This document shows positions 7,510 through 14,120 of a stretch of 14,961 nt of DNA, piece by piece. The DNA is taken from assembly GCA_044348085.1 (NCBI GenBank), contig JBIKTM010000030.1, positions 1 to 14,961 of the forward strand, read 5' to 3'. This DNA comes from Verrucolacustris sp044348085 (GTDB lineage: Bacteria > Verrucomicrobiota > Verrucomicrobiia > Methylacidiphilales > Verrucolacustridaceae). How positions within the stretch are numbered: position 1 is the first letter of the stretch; every line of letters starts with the position of its first letter. A program made the position numbers and the translations under genes. Below the pieces are notes generated by a model, which saw nothing but the letters and a program-made list of their open reading frames with translations, searched no databases and was not told the DNA's origin.

Positions 7510-8661
7510 GTGACTTCACGCGACTTTCCCGCGAATCCTTCCGAGCCTTGGGGCGCAGTATCCACTGAACAGTGGAACGACTGGTCGTGGCAGCTTCGTA
7601 ATCGGATCCAAAACCTAGCCCAACTGGAGTCGCGCCTACCTTTGACTCCCGAGGAGAGGGCAGGAACGATTTTAGCAGGAAAGAAGTTAGCCCTTGGAAT
7701 TACCCCCCACTTTTTCAACCTGATTGATCGGGAGGATCCTGATTGCCCGATTCGTCGCCAAGTCGTGCCACGTATTGAGGAGTCCAATACTGCTCCCGAC
7801 GAGATGCAGGATCCGTGCGGAGAGGATTCCAACATGCCAGTTCCAGGTCTTGTTCACCGGTATCCCGATCGGGTTCTACTTCTTGTTACCGACCGCTGCG
7901 CTTCCTACTGCCGTTACTGTACCCGGAGCAGGGTTGTTAGTGGGGCTGGGGAGCAGGAGCTAACCATGGATCTGGAGGGGGCTTTCGCTTACTTGGAGAA
8001 GCATCCCGAGGTTCGGGATGTCCTTCTTTCAGGCGGTGATCCGCTTCTTCTTTCGGATAGTAAACTGGATGCAATCCTGACGCGGCTAAGGCAGATCCCG
8101 ACGATTGAGTTCATTCGTATTGGAACACGAATTCCTATTTTCTTACCTCAACGCATTACCACGGACCTTCTGAATGTATTAAAAAAACATCATCCCCTTT
8201 GGATGAGCGTGCATTCCAATCATCCCAAAGAGTTGACGCAGGAAGTGAGGCTGGCGTTAGGGCGGCTTGCGGACGCAGGTATTCCTTTAGGAAATCAGAG
8301 TGTCCTTTTGAAGGGAGTGAATGATCGTGCGGATACGTTAAAGTCCCTTTTTCACAAACTCCTTCTGTGTCGAGTTCGTCCCTACTACCTCTATCAGTGT
8401 GATCTGATCAGCGGATCTGCCCATTTGCGGACAACTATTCGAGAGGGGCAGGAGATCATGGAGCAACTACGCGGGCATACCACGGGATATGCTGTTCCCA
8501 CATACGTCGTGGATGGGCCAGGAGGTGGAGGCAAGATTCCCATTGGCCCTAACTACATCGTTGGAATGGCGGATAATCGCGTAATTCTAAAAAACTATAA
8601 GGGTGATGTGTATGAATACCCTGAAATCGGCCAAACTCGTGTAGCCGACCTTCGCGGTTGA
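7510..8661 (+). CDS. kamA: KamA-family radical SAM lysine 2,3-aminomutase
   Basis: Radical SAM, PLP-dependent enzyme expected to interconvert L-lysine and L-beta-lysine. The 383 residues carry the cluster-binding CASYCRYC (C130, C134, C137), the GGDPL SAM segment (175-179), R139, the lysine-binding D298 (YQCD) and D335 (YVVD), and the PLP lysine K342 in PGGGGK. From memory, each of these is offset by a constant five residues from the Clostridium subterminale enzyme, which supports true KamA over the EpmB type. It is about 30 residues shorter at the C-terminus. The start is GTG, 67 bases after thrS, with a distant GA/GGG-rich stretch rather than a good Shine-Dalgarno. No beta-lysine acetyltransferase (ablB), lysine 5,6-aminomutase or efp gene is in the window, so the fate of beta-lysine is not shown. 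Confidence 0.9.
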   Translation: MTSRDFPANPSEPWGAVSTEQWNDWSWQLRNRIQNLAQLESRLPLTPEERAGTILAGKKLALGITPHFFNLIDREDPDCPIRRQVVPRIEESNTAPDEMQDPCGEDSNMPVPGLVHRYPDRVLLLVTDRCASYCRYCTRSRVVSGAGEQELTMDLEGAFAYLEKHPEVRDVLLSGGDPLLLSDSKLDAILTRLRQIPTIEFIRIGTRIPIFLPQRITTDLLNVLKKHHPLWMSVHSNHPKELTQEVRLALGRLADAGIPLGNQSVLLKGVNDRADTLKSLFHKLLLCRVRPYYLYQCDLISGSAHLRTTIREGQEIMEQLRGHTTGYAVPTYVVDGPGGGGKIPIGPNYIVGMADNRVILKNYKGDVYEYPEIGQTRVADLRG

Positions 8662-9824
8662 CCTCTGCAGACCGTCCGACGCTTCGGCTGAAACCGGGCG
8701 TACGATCAAAAGCCTTGGCTGGGCACCCTTGGATTCTTAAGTCGGAAATCGAAGCTGAACTCGGCAAGAAGTGGGGCGGTCAATCGGTCGTAGCAACGGG
8801 TGAGCAGGGGCAGTTAATTGGGACCGGTTTTTATCGTGAGGGGGCAAGGGTGGCATGGCGTAGATTTCGTAAAGATGTCGGTGATTTTGATGCAGGTTTC
8901 GTGGAGAAGGCTTTGCAGCTAGCCCTACAAAAACGAAAGGCGACACCTGCACGGAGGATTGTTTGGTCTGAAGCGGACTCGATGCCAGGACTAGTGCTGG
9001 ATCAGTATGGAAAGTATCTAGTGGCACAGATCACTACCGAGGGCATGGAAAGGAATTGGGAGCTTCTTCGTAGTGCCGCAGAAAAGCTCCTTCAGCCTGA
9101 GGGGATATGGATCCGGAGGGATGCTGCAGGAAGAAAGCTCGAAGGGATGGAGATTCTTCCGGGCGAGGCAGTCGGAACAGTCCCGGAAAAGCCTATCTTG
9201 GTTGAAATTGCTGAAATGGAAGTTTGGGTCGATTTGCGGGCTGGGCAGAAAACGGGAACCTATTTGGATCAGCAGGAGAATTACGGGATCGTCGCGCAGG
9301 AGAGCAGGGGGCGAAAGGTTCTTGATCTCTTTTGCCACACTGGGGGGTTTGCCCTTCGTTCAGCACGTGCTGGTGCGATCGAGGTGACTGGAGTGGATAG
9401 CTCCCATCCTTCCTTGGAGTTGGCTCGGCAGAGTGCAGAGCATCATGGATTGAAGGTTCGGTGGGCTCAGGAAGACGTCACACGCTTTCTTCGAACGTGT
9501 CGCAAGGGGGAGTACGATCTGGTGATTTTAGATCCACCAGGCTTAGTCAAAAGCCGAGATAGTGCGGAAGGAGGAACCAGGGTGATGGCTGAACTTCATC
9601 GCAGCTCCATGAAGGTCCTTGCTAGGGGTGGATTGCTGGCCACATTTTCTTGCTCGCACCGCGTCGGTAGTGAGGAATTGTTAGGCATGGTCAAACAAGT
9701 TGCCAAAGAGGAGGGTCGGGTCTTGCAGATCAAGACCACCCTTGGACAGTCATCCGATCATCCTGTGGACCCAGCTTTTTCTGAAAGTCGCTATTTGAGC
9801 GGCTTTCTTCTGGAGGTGAAATGA
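8658..9824 (+). CDS. RlmI-like class I SAM-dependent rRNA methyltransferase
   Basis: A 388-residue protein of the PUA-plus-methyltransferase family that includes RlmI (23S rRNA m5C1962). The N-terminal PUA-like domain (about 8-75) opens with LKPG...GHPWIL. The central region has GQKTGTYLDQQENY (196-209), the SAM motif DLFCHTGGF (223-231), the acidic VD at 246-247, DPPGLVKS (292-299), and SCSH (331-334), where C332 is the probable catalytic cysteine. The start is TTG at 8658, overlapping the kamA stop as TTGA. There is no Shine-Dalgarno, so it probably depends on translational coupling. The target base is inferred from the family; other members such as RlmK/RlmL-like enzymes remain possible. 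Confidence 0.88.
   Translation: MTSADRPTLRLKPGVRSKALAGHPWILKSEIEAELGKKWGGQSVVATGEQGQLIGTGFYREGARVAWRRFRKDVGDFDAGFVEKALQLALQKRKATPARRIVWSEADSMPGLVLDQYGKYLVAQITTEGMERNWELLRSAAEKLLQPEGIWIRRDAAGRKLEGMEILPGEAVGTVPEKPILVEIAEMEVWVDLRAGQKTGTYLDQQENYGIVAQESRGRKVLDLFCHTGGFALRSARAGAIEVTGVDSSHPSLELARQSAEHHGLKVRWAQEDVTRFLRTCRKGEYDLVILDPPGLVKSRDSAEGGTRVMAELHRSSMKVLARGGLLATFSCSHRVGSEELLGMVKQVAKEEGRVLQIKTTLGQSSDHPVDPAFSESRYLSGFLLEVK
9812..9819 (+). promoter_or_regulatory. Strong Shine-Dalgarno before the exported protein
   Basis: GGAGGTGA at 9812-9819 is an 8-base match to the anti-Shine-Dalgarno and lies one base from the ATG at 9821. It is one of the best ribosome binding sites in the window and fixes this start inside the methyltransferase gene's last codons. 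Confidence 0.7.
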
Positions 9825-10417
9825 GGCTGATTACACTGGCACTGCTCTTCATGTGTGCTCCTGTGGGTGCGAAGGATTTGGCGCATCCCAAGGATTGTGA
9901 CGGGAAGGTCGTGGAGTTCAATCCAACGAACAGAATCACAGTTGTGCTGGCAAGTAGCCAACCTTTGGCGGATACCACCCGGGAATTTGGGCGGGCGGTT
10001 TACGGATGGCAGGGGAGAAGTGAGTTTCGCGTTATTGTCGTTGTTGATTTAAGGAAATCTCTGGGAACTCTTTTCAAGGGTTGGACCGTTGGAAAAATGA
10101 GGGCAGATCTGAACGAGGAGGCGGAGAGACTGATTCCATGGTACAGAGCCAATAAAAATCCAAACAATCCCCGGCCTGACCTGTGTGGTATTGCCGATTT
10201 TGATGGAAAGGTAACTGAGTCTCTAGGGTGGGGCAGCGATGACACAAAAATGAAAGTATCGATCTTCGGGAAGAATGGAGATGTGGTATGGTCAAATGTG
10301 AATTTGAGAACCCCAGCATCCCTACAAGCGGAGATTGAAAAACTGTTAGGCAAACCCGTTCCCACACCTCCTGACGCCATACCTAAAAAGTCTAAGATTC
10401 TCATGCGCAAAGGATGA
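9821..10417 (+). CDS. Exported small protein, possibly thioredoxin-like fold, unknown function
   Basis: A 198-residue protein with a signal peptide: MRLITLALLFMCAPVGA, likely cleaved after A17 (VGA/K). The cysteine at 12 is not in a good lipobox. The mature part has a buried strand (ITVVLASS), helix-like DTTREFGRAVYGW, strand FRVIVVVDL, a long polar helix region (about 82-110), ADFDGKV, then VSIFGKNGDVVW and a final helix LQAEIEKLL. The order strand-helix-strand-helix-strand with DGxVxW near the end recalls the thioredoxin-like YtfJ or redoxin fold. However, the two mature cysteines (C26, C122) are far apart and there is no CxxC. It overlaps the methyltransferase stop and the hemA start by ATGA at both ends. 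A periplasmic role near heme synthesis is a guess. Confidence 0.8.
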   Translation: MRLITLALLFMCAPVGAKDLAHPKDCDGKVVEFNPTNRITVVLASSQPLADTTREFGRAVYGWQGRSEFRVIVVVDLRKSLGTLFKGWTVGKMRADLNEEAERLIPWYRANKNPNNPRPDLCGIADFDGKVTESLGWGSDDTKMKVSIFGKNGDVVWSNVNLRTPASLQAEIEKLLGKPVPTPPDAIPKKSKILMRKG

Positions 10418-11436
10418 GCACCTCTCAGTCCATTTTCTGTGTGGGCGTCGACCACCATGCGACTCCTTTAAGAATCAGAGAGATTCTTGCAGCTTCAGCG
10501 CCTGAACGCTGGATCCCTCATTTGATTGAATACCGGGGTGCAGACGAAGTCGTATTCTTAAGCACCTGCAATCGGGTAGAGATTTATGGAAGGACTGAAA
10601 GGAGGGGGCTTGAGATTCTCTCTGCCCTTGCACAGGCCCTTCCTCATGAGCTAGGAAAAAACTGGAGAGAGGCATGTGGAGTCTATTTGCATGAAGGTAT
10701 TTCTTGTTGGCGGCATCTCGCGGAGGTTGCCTCGGGGTTGCGTTCCATGGTGGTGGGCGAGTCCGAAATATTAGCTCAAGTCCGTCAAGCTTATGGCGCC
10801 TCCCACGAAGCGGGTGGTGCAGGTAAGGCCATGCATGCCCTATTTCAATCCTCCCTAAGGGCGGCGAAATCTGCTCGTGCAGCCGCGGGCTTTGGAAAAG
10901 GGGATGCATCCGTTGGAAAACTGGCTTCGGAAGCGATGGATGAAATCTTAGAGGGCAAGGAGCGTCGACCCCTTCTGGTTTTAGGTTCAGGGCTTACCGC
11001 GAGAAGTTTCATTTTAGCCGAGAAATCTTTTTCAAATCGTCCTATTTGGGTCTCTTCTCGCTCTGAAGAGCGCCTGAAACAGTTTGCCCAAGATGTCGGG
11101 GCTGAAGCTGTCCATTGGAGCAATTGGCCACGAGCGGTGAAAGCGGCATCGGTCGTTGTTTCTGCGTTGGCTGGGGGTGAGCTTCCATGGTCTGACTGCG
11201 AGGCAGGGGGACCCGAGCTTCTCCTTGATTTAGGTGTTCCCCGAACATTAACAGGGTTACGGCGATCATTTCCCAATTCCAAATGGGTGGATCTGGAGGA
11301 GTTGGCTAGAAGAAGCGAAGTGAAGCCAAGCTCCCTGCAGGCCATTCACCGTGCGGAGGAGGTTTTAAGGAAGCACGAGGAGTCCTATGTATTGGGTCGA
11401 GTTCGTAGAGATGGGAGCATGGTGTTCGGAGAATGA
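10414..11436 (+). CDS. hemA: Glutamyl-tRNA reductase, short form
   Basis: NADPH-dependent reductase turning glutamyl-tRNA(Glu) into glutamate-1-semialdehyde, the first step of C5-pathway tetrapyrrole synthesis. The catalytic domain has GVDHHATPL (11-19), the nucleophile C52 in STCNRVE, and H101 with ASGLRSMVVGESEIL (106-120). The NADPH domain follows (LLVLGSGLTA, 187-196; SSRSEER; DLGVPRTLTG at 272-281). At 340 residues it is about 80 shorter than the usual ~420. It stops soon after the NADPH domain and so lacks most of the C-terminal dimerisation domain. The nucleotide loop GSGLTA departs from the usual GAGEMG. Chlamydial HemA is also short, which is mild PVC-type evidence. It overlaps its neighbours by ATGA on both sides. 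hemL is not seen. Confidence 0.93.
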   Translation: MSTSQSIFCVGVDHHATPLRIREILAASAPERWIPHLIEYRGADEVVFLSTCNRVEIYGRTERRGLEILSALAQALPHELGKNWREACGVYLHEGISCWRHLAEVASGLRSMVVGESEILAQVRQAYGASHEAGGAGKAMHALFQSSLRAAKSARAAAGFGKGDASVGKLASEAMDEILEGKERRPLLVLGSGLTARSFILAEKSFSNRPIWVSSRSEERLKQFAQDVGAEAVHWSNWPRAVKAASVVVSALAGGELPWSDCEAGGPELLLDLGVPRTLTGLRRSFPNSKWVDLEELARRSEVKPSSLQAIHRAEEVLRKHEESYVLGRVRRDGSMVFGE

Positions 11437-12323
11437 GGTTACGGCTGGGAACTCGCGGTAGTCGCCTTGCACTTGTCCAGGCCAGAGTCGTTGCGGATTT
11501 GATTCGGAGTCAATGTCCAGGGATCGGGGTCGAACTTGTAATTCTAAAAACCTCTGGAGATGTGCGATCTGAATTCGGAGATGAGATTTCGAATACTGTG
11601 GGGGAGTTTAGTTCTGAACTCGAGAAAGCGCTCATTTCGAATGACATTGATGCGGCTGTTCATAGCGCAAAGGATCTACCTACAAAGATGCCCGATTCCT
11701 TGATGGTAGGCGCTTATCCGGAGCGTGCAGATCCTCGGGATGCCTGGGTTTCTCAGGCAAATCCTATGTCGAACAAAAAGGAGGGGCGATGGGTAGGAAC
11801 CGAAAGTCCACGCCGTAGGTTATTTTGGGCGGAGAGGGATCCCTTGGCTCAATTTAAGAATATCAGAGGAAATGTGGATCGCAGAATGGAGCGCTGTGTA
11901 AGCGACGAAGATTGGAAGGGGGTTATTTTGGCCTGTGCAGGAATTGATCGTCTTGGTGGAGTTCCTGTTGGTCTGAAGATGGAACGCCTTGAAGTAAACT
12001 CGATGATTCCTGCCCCTGGACAGGGTGCTATCGCGGTTCAGTGCAGAAAAGAGGATAAGCAGGTGATTCAGGGACTTAGTAAAATCGACGACAAAGAAGT
12101 TCGCTGCTGCGTAACTGCGGAGAGGAGTTTTTTGCAGAGTTTCGGGGGCGGGTGTTCTGAGTCTTTGGGTGCATTTGCGCAGATTCAGCCAAATCAAACA
12201 CTTCTGATCCAGGCAGGTGTAAAGAGCGTTTCAGGCGGGGTCTATCGAGCCAAGCTTGAGGGCCCCTGTTCTGAGGAAGAGCTTTTGGGCCGAAAACTCG
12301 CCGAGGTGATGCGTCGTGGCTAA
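11433..12323 (+). CDS. hemC: Hydroxymethylbilane synthase (porphobilinogen deaminase)
   Basis: Polymerises four porphobilinogen molecules into hydroxymethylbilane; cytosolic. At 296 residues it is near the usual length. It opens with LGTRGSRLALVQA (5-17), has HSAKDLPT (77-84) with the catalytic D81, the IRGNVDRR loop (144-151), and IPAPGQGAIAVQCR (192-205). The dipyrromethane cofactor cysteine is C241 in SFGGGCSESLGA; the flanking residues differ from the common EGGCQVPIG but the cysteine is kept. The ATG overlaps the hemA stop, with GGAG close upstream. Its product feeds HemD in the next gene, so the two are naturally co-expressed. Confidence 0.96.
   Translation: MRLRLGTRGSRLALVQARVVADLIRSQCPGIGVELVILKTSGDVRSEFGDEISNTVGEFSSELEKALISNDIDAAVHSAKDLPTKMPDSLMVGAYPERADPRDAWVSQANPMSNKKEGRWVGTESPRRRLFWAERDPLAQFKNIRGNVDRRMERCVSDEDWKGVILACAGIDRLGGVPVGLKMERLEVNSMIPAPGQGAIAVQCRKEDKQVIQGLSKIDDKEVRCCVTAERSFLQSFGGGCSESLGAFAQIQPNQTLLIQAGVKSVSGGVYRAKLEGPCSEEELLGRKLAEVMRRG
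12303..12310 (+). promoter_or_regulatory. Shine-Dalgarno deciding the GTG start of cobA-hemD
   Basis: GAGGTGAT at 12303-12310 sits five bases before the GTG at 12316, inside the end of hemC. It supports this GTG, which overlaps the hemC TAA by eight bases, as the true start. Confidence 0.6.
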
Positions 12324-13755
12324 GTCTGGGAAAGTGTGGTTGGTAGGCGCAGGACCGGGCGCTATGGGCTTAATTACACAACGCGGCAAAGAGGTGCTAC
12401 TTCAGGCCCAAGTTGTTTTGTATGATCGCTTAGTTAACCCCGGCATTTTGCTTGGGACCCGTCCAAAGACACTCTTTGTCGACGCAGGAAAAACCCCTCG
12501 CGGGAAGAGAATGGAACAAAACGAAATTCATCGTCTTTTGATTCGTTTCGCAAAAAAGGGATTGAATGTAGTTCGATTAAAGGGAGGGGACCCATATGTC
12601 TTTGGGAGGGGTGGTGAGGAAGCAGAGGCCTTGGTTCGTGGAGGGGTTCCATTTGAAGTTGTTCCCGGGGTCACAGCAGGGATCGCTACTCCTGCTTATG
12701 CAGGGATTCCTGTCACTCACAGAGGAATCAGTACGGAGGCTGTTTTTCGAATAGGAAGTCGAGCGGAAGGAACTGTCTCCGGTAAGACTCTAGTGGGGTA
12801 TATGTCTGTGGATGGTTTGGATCAGTTTTTAGCTCATGCAACAGAGTTGGGCTTCACCAAAAGAACTCCGGCCAGCCTGATTGAGAGAGGAACAACGACT
12901 AAGCAAAGGGTGGTAATTGGGACTCTGGGTACCCTTGCCAAAAAGGCGAACAAGCTCATGGTACAGGCCCCTGCTGTCGTTATTGTTGGAGAGGTTGTCT
13001 CGCTTCGCAACCGTTGTACCCCAAAAACCAAGAAACCCCTGCTTGGGAAAAGGGTTATTCTAACCGTGAGTGAAAATCTGGGGAAAGAGTGGCGCAAGGT
13101 CTTTGAGGAGCAGGGAGCAGAGGTGTGGGAGATTCCGATGACGCGTATTGAATCACTGCCTGTGCAGAAGAAGTGGAGAGCTCGAGTGTTGAAGTTCGAT
13201 TGGCTTGTCTTTACCAGTGCGGCGGCTGTGCGCGCTTTTCCATCTGTCGCTGGCGATTTAAGGAGTATTTCCCACTGTAAAATTGCGGCTGTTGGAAAGT
13301 CAACGGCCCAAGTCCTGCGTTCCATCGGCTTGTTTCCGGATTGGGTCGGGGCGGGTCCAGGGTCGAAAGAGTTGCTTTCCGGATGGCCGAAAAAGGCTCA
13401 AGGGAGAATCCTTCATCTAACAGGGGATGCGGGAAATGGAGACCTTGTGAAAGGTTTTCGAAAAATGGGTTTTTCATCAGAGCGACTGGTCATTTATAAA
13501 AATAGCGCTGGGGAAGAAGTGCCTGATCCCGTCCTTCGCGTTTTACGCACAGAGGGAGCAGATTGGGTGGTTTTTGCAAGCGGAACAGCAGCTGAGCGAT
13601 TTCGGAAGATCATTCCGCGATGGAGTACTGAGCCTCAAGTGATAGCCATCGGACCGGCTACCGCGAGGAGCGCCAAACGTGTCGGATGGAAGGTAAGCTC
13701 CGTGGCAAAGGAGCCGTCGTCAGAATCGGTTTTAAGGGGGATTCTCAAATCATGA
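12316..13755 (+). CDS. cobA-hemD: Fused uroporphyrinogen-III C-methyltransferase and uroporphyrinogen-III synthase
   Basis: A 479-residue bifunctional protein. Residues 5-235 are CobA/SUMT: VGAGPGAMGLIT (10-21), LKGGDPYVFGRGGEEA (88-103), PGVTAGIATPAYAGIPVTHRG (about 117-137), and ERGTTTKQRVV (190-200). This half methylates uroporphyrinogen III with SAM to precorrin-2. Residues about 243-479 are HemD: LGKRVILTVSENLGKEW, FTSAAAVRAF, AAVGKSTA, LHLTGDAG, DWVVFASGTAAERF and AIGPATARSAKR. This half cyclises hydroxymethylbilane to uroporphyrinogen III. The conserved HemD residues are few, so that half is recognised by layout. The fusion couples ring closure with the siroheme/cobalamin branch. GTG start with a good Shine-Dalgarno; overlaps hemC by eight bases and the TPR gene by ATGA. 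Confidence 0.94.
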   Translation: MAKSGKVWLVGAGPGAMGLITQRGKEVLLQAQVVLYDRLVNPGILLGTRPKTLFVDAGKTPRGKRMEQNEIHRLLIRFAKKGLNVVRLKGGDPYVFGRGGEEAEALVRGGVPFEVVPGVTAGIATPAYAGIPVTHRGISTEAVFRIGSRAEGTVSGKTLVGYMSVDGLDQFLAHATELGFTKRTPASLIERGTTTKQRVVIGTLGTLAKKANKLMVQAPAVVIVGEVVSLRNRCTPKTKKPLLGKRVILTVSENLGKEWRKVFEEQGAEVWEIPMTRIESLPVQKKWRARVLKFDWLVFTSAAAVRAFPSVAGDLRSISHCKIAAVGKSTAQVLRSIGLFPDWVGAGPGSKELLSGWPKKAQGRILHLTGDAGNGDLVKGFRKMGFSSERLVIYKNSAGEEVPDPVLRVLRTEGADWVVFASGTAAERFRKIIPRWSTEPQVIAIGPATARSAKRVGWKVSSVAKEPSSESVLRGILKS

Positions 13756-14102
13756 CAAATACTCAGGACGAGAAAATGATGGATGATGGGCACACTGCTT
13801 TGGCAATGGGTGAGATGGAGCAAGCCGTTGTGTGCTATCGCTCTGCCACTGAATTGAATCCGAATAATGCAGAGGCTTGGCAGGCTCTAGGCATGTGCCT
13901 GGTGAAACTTGAGAAATTAGAGGAGGCGATTCCTGCGTTAGAAACACTGGTGTCTTTGAGGCCGAAAGATCAGTTGGCGTATACAAGTCTTTCACTCGCC
14001 TACGGACGAGCGGGCAGAATTTTGGATGCTGAGGAAATGGCAGGCAAAGCAAAGGTTGCCGCTTGGGGAGGCGACCCTACAAAACTTAAAGCAAAAGAGT
14101 AA
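13752..14102 (+). CDS. Small tetratricopeptide-repeat protein
   Basis: A 116-residue protein from the ATG at 13752, which overlaps the cobA-hemD stop as ATGA and has AAGGGGG about ten bases upstream. An in-frame ATG at 13686 would lie deep inside hemD and is less likely. About three TPR units are visible: GHTALAMGEMEQAVVCYRSA (about 13-32), then AWQALGMCLVKLEKLEEAIP, then AYTSLSLAYGRAGRILDAEE. The C-terminal tail is lysine-rich (DPTKLKAKE). There is no signal peptide or extra domain, so it is a cytosolic protein-protein interaction module. It is the last gene of the chain, and a specific partner in heme synthesis cannot be shown. Confidence 0.87.
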   Translation: MTNTQDEKMMDDGHTALAMGEMEQAVVCYRSATELNPNNAEAWQALGMCLVKLEKLEEAIPALETLVSLRPKDQLAYTSLSLAYGRAGRILDAEEMAGKAKVAAWGGDPTKLKAKE

Positions 14103-14117
14103 GTGGGCGCACCCCAC
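14103..14117. terminator. Small hairpin between convergent genes, possible bidirectional terminator
   Basis: GTGGG (14103-14107) can pair with CCCAC (14113-14117) across a 5-base loop, in the 18-base gap between the TPR stop and the AGCS stop. Read on the minus strand, the downstream bases are moderately T-rich (TTACTCTTTT). It is a plausible but weak terminator. Confidence 0.3.
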
Positions 14118-14120
14118 CTG

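Noticed and set aside
7499..7519. GTGAA/TTCAC inverted repeat and the ACTTAAGT palindrome over the kamA GTG start
   Set aside because: The stem is only five pairs with a long loop and the palindrome is eight bases; both can arise by chance. Start-codon masking cannot be argued from this.
7510..8661. Annotation as EpmB (EF-P lysine aminomutase) instead of KamA
   Set aside because: Length, YQCD, YVVD and PGGGGK all follow the KamA pattern with constant offset, and no efp or epmA is adjacent.
9821..9880. Lipoprotein signal in the exported protein
   Set aside because: Cys12 is preceded by LFM, which does not fit a lipobox; cleavage after VGA is more likely.
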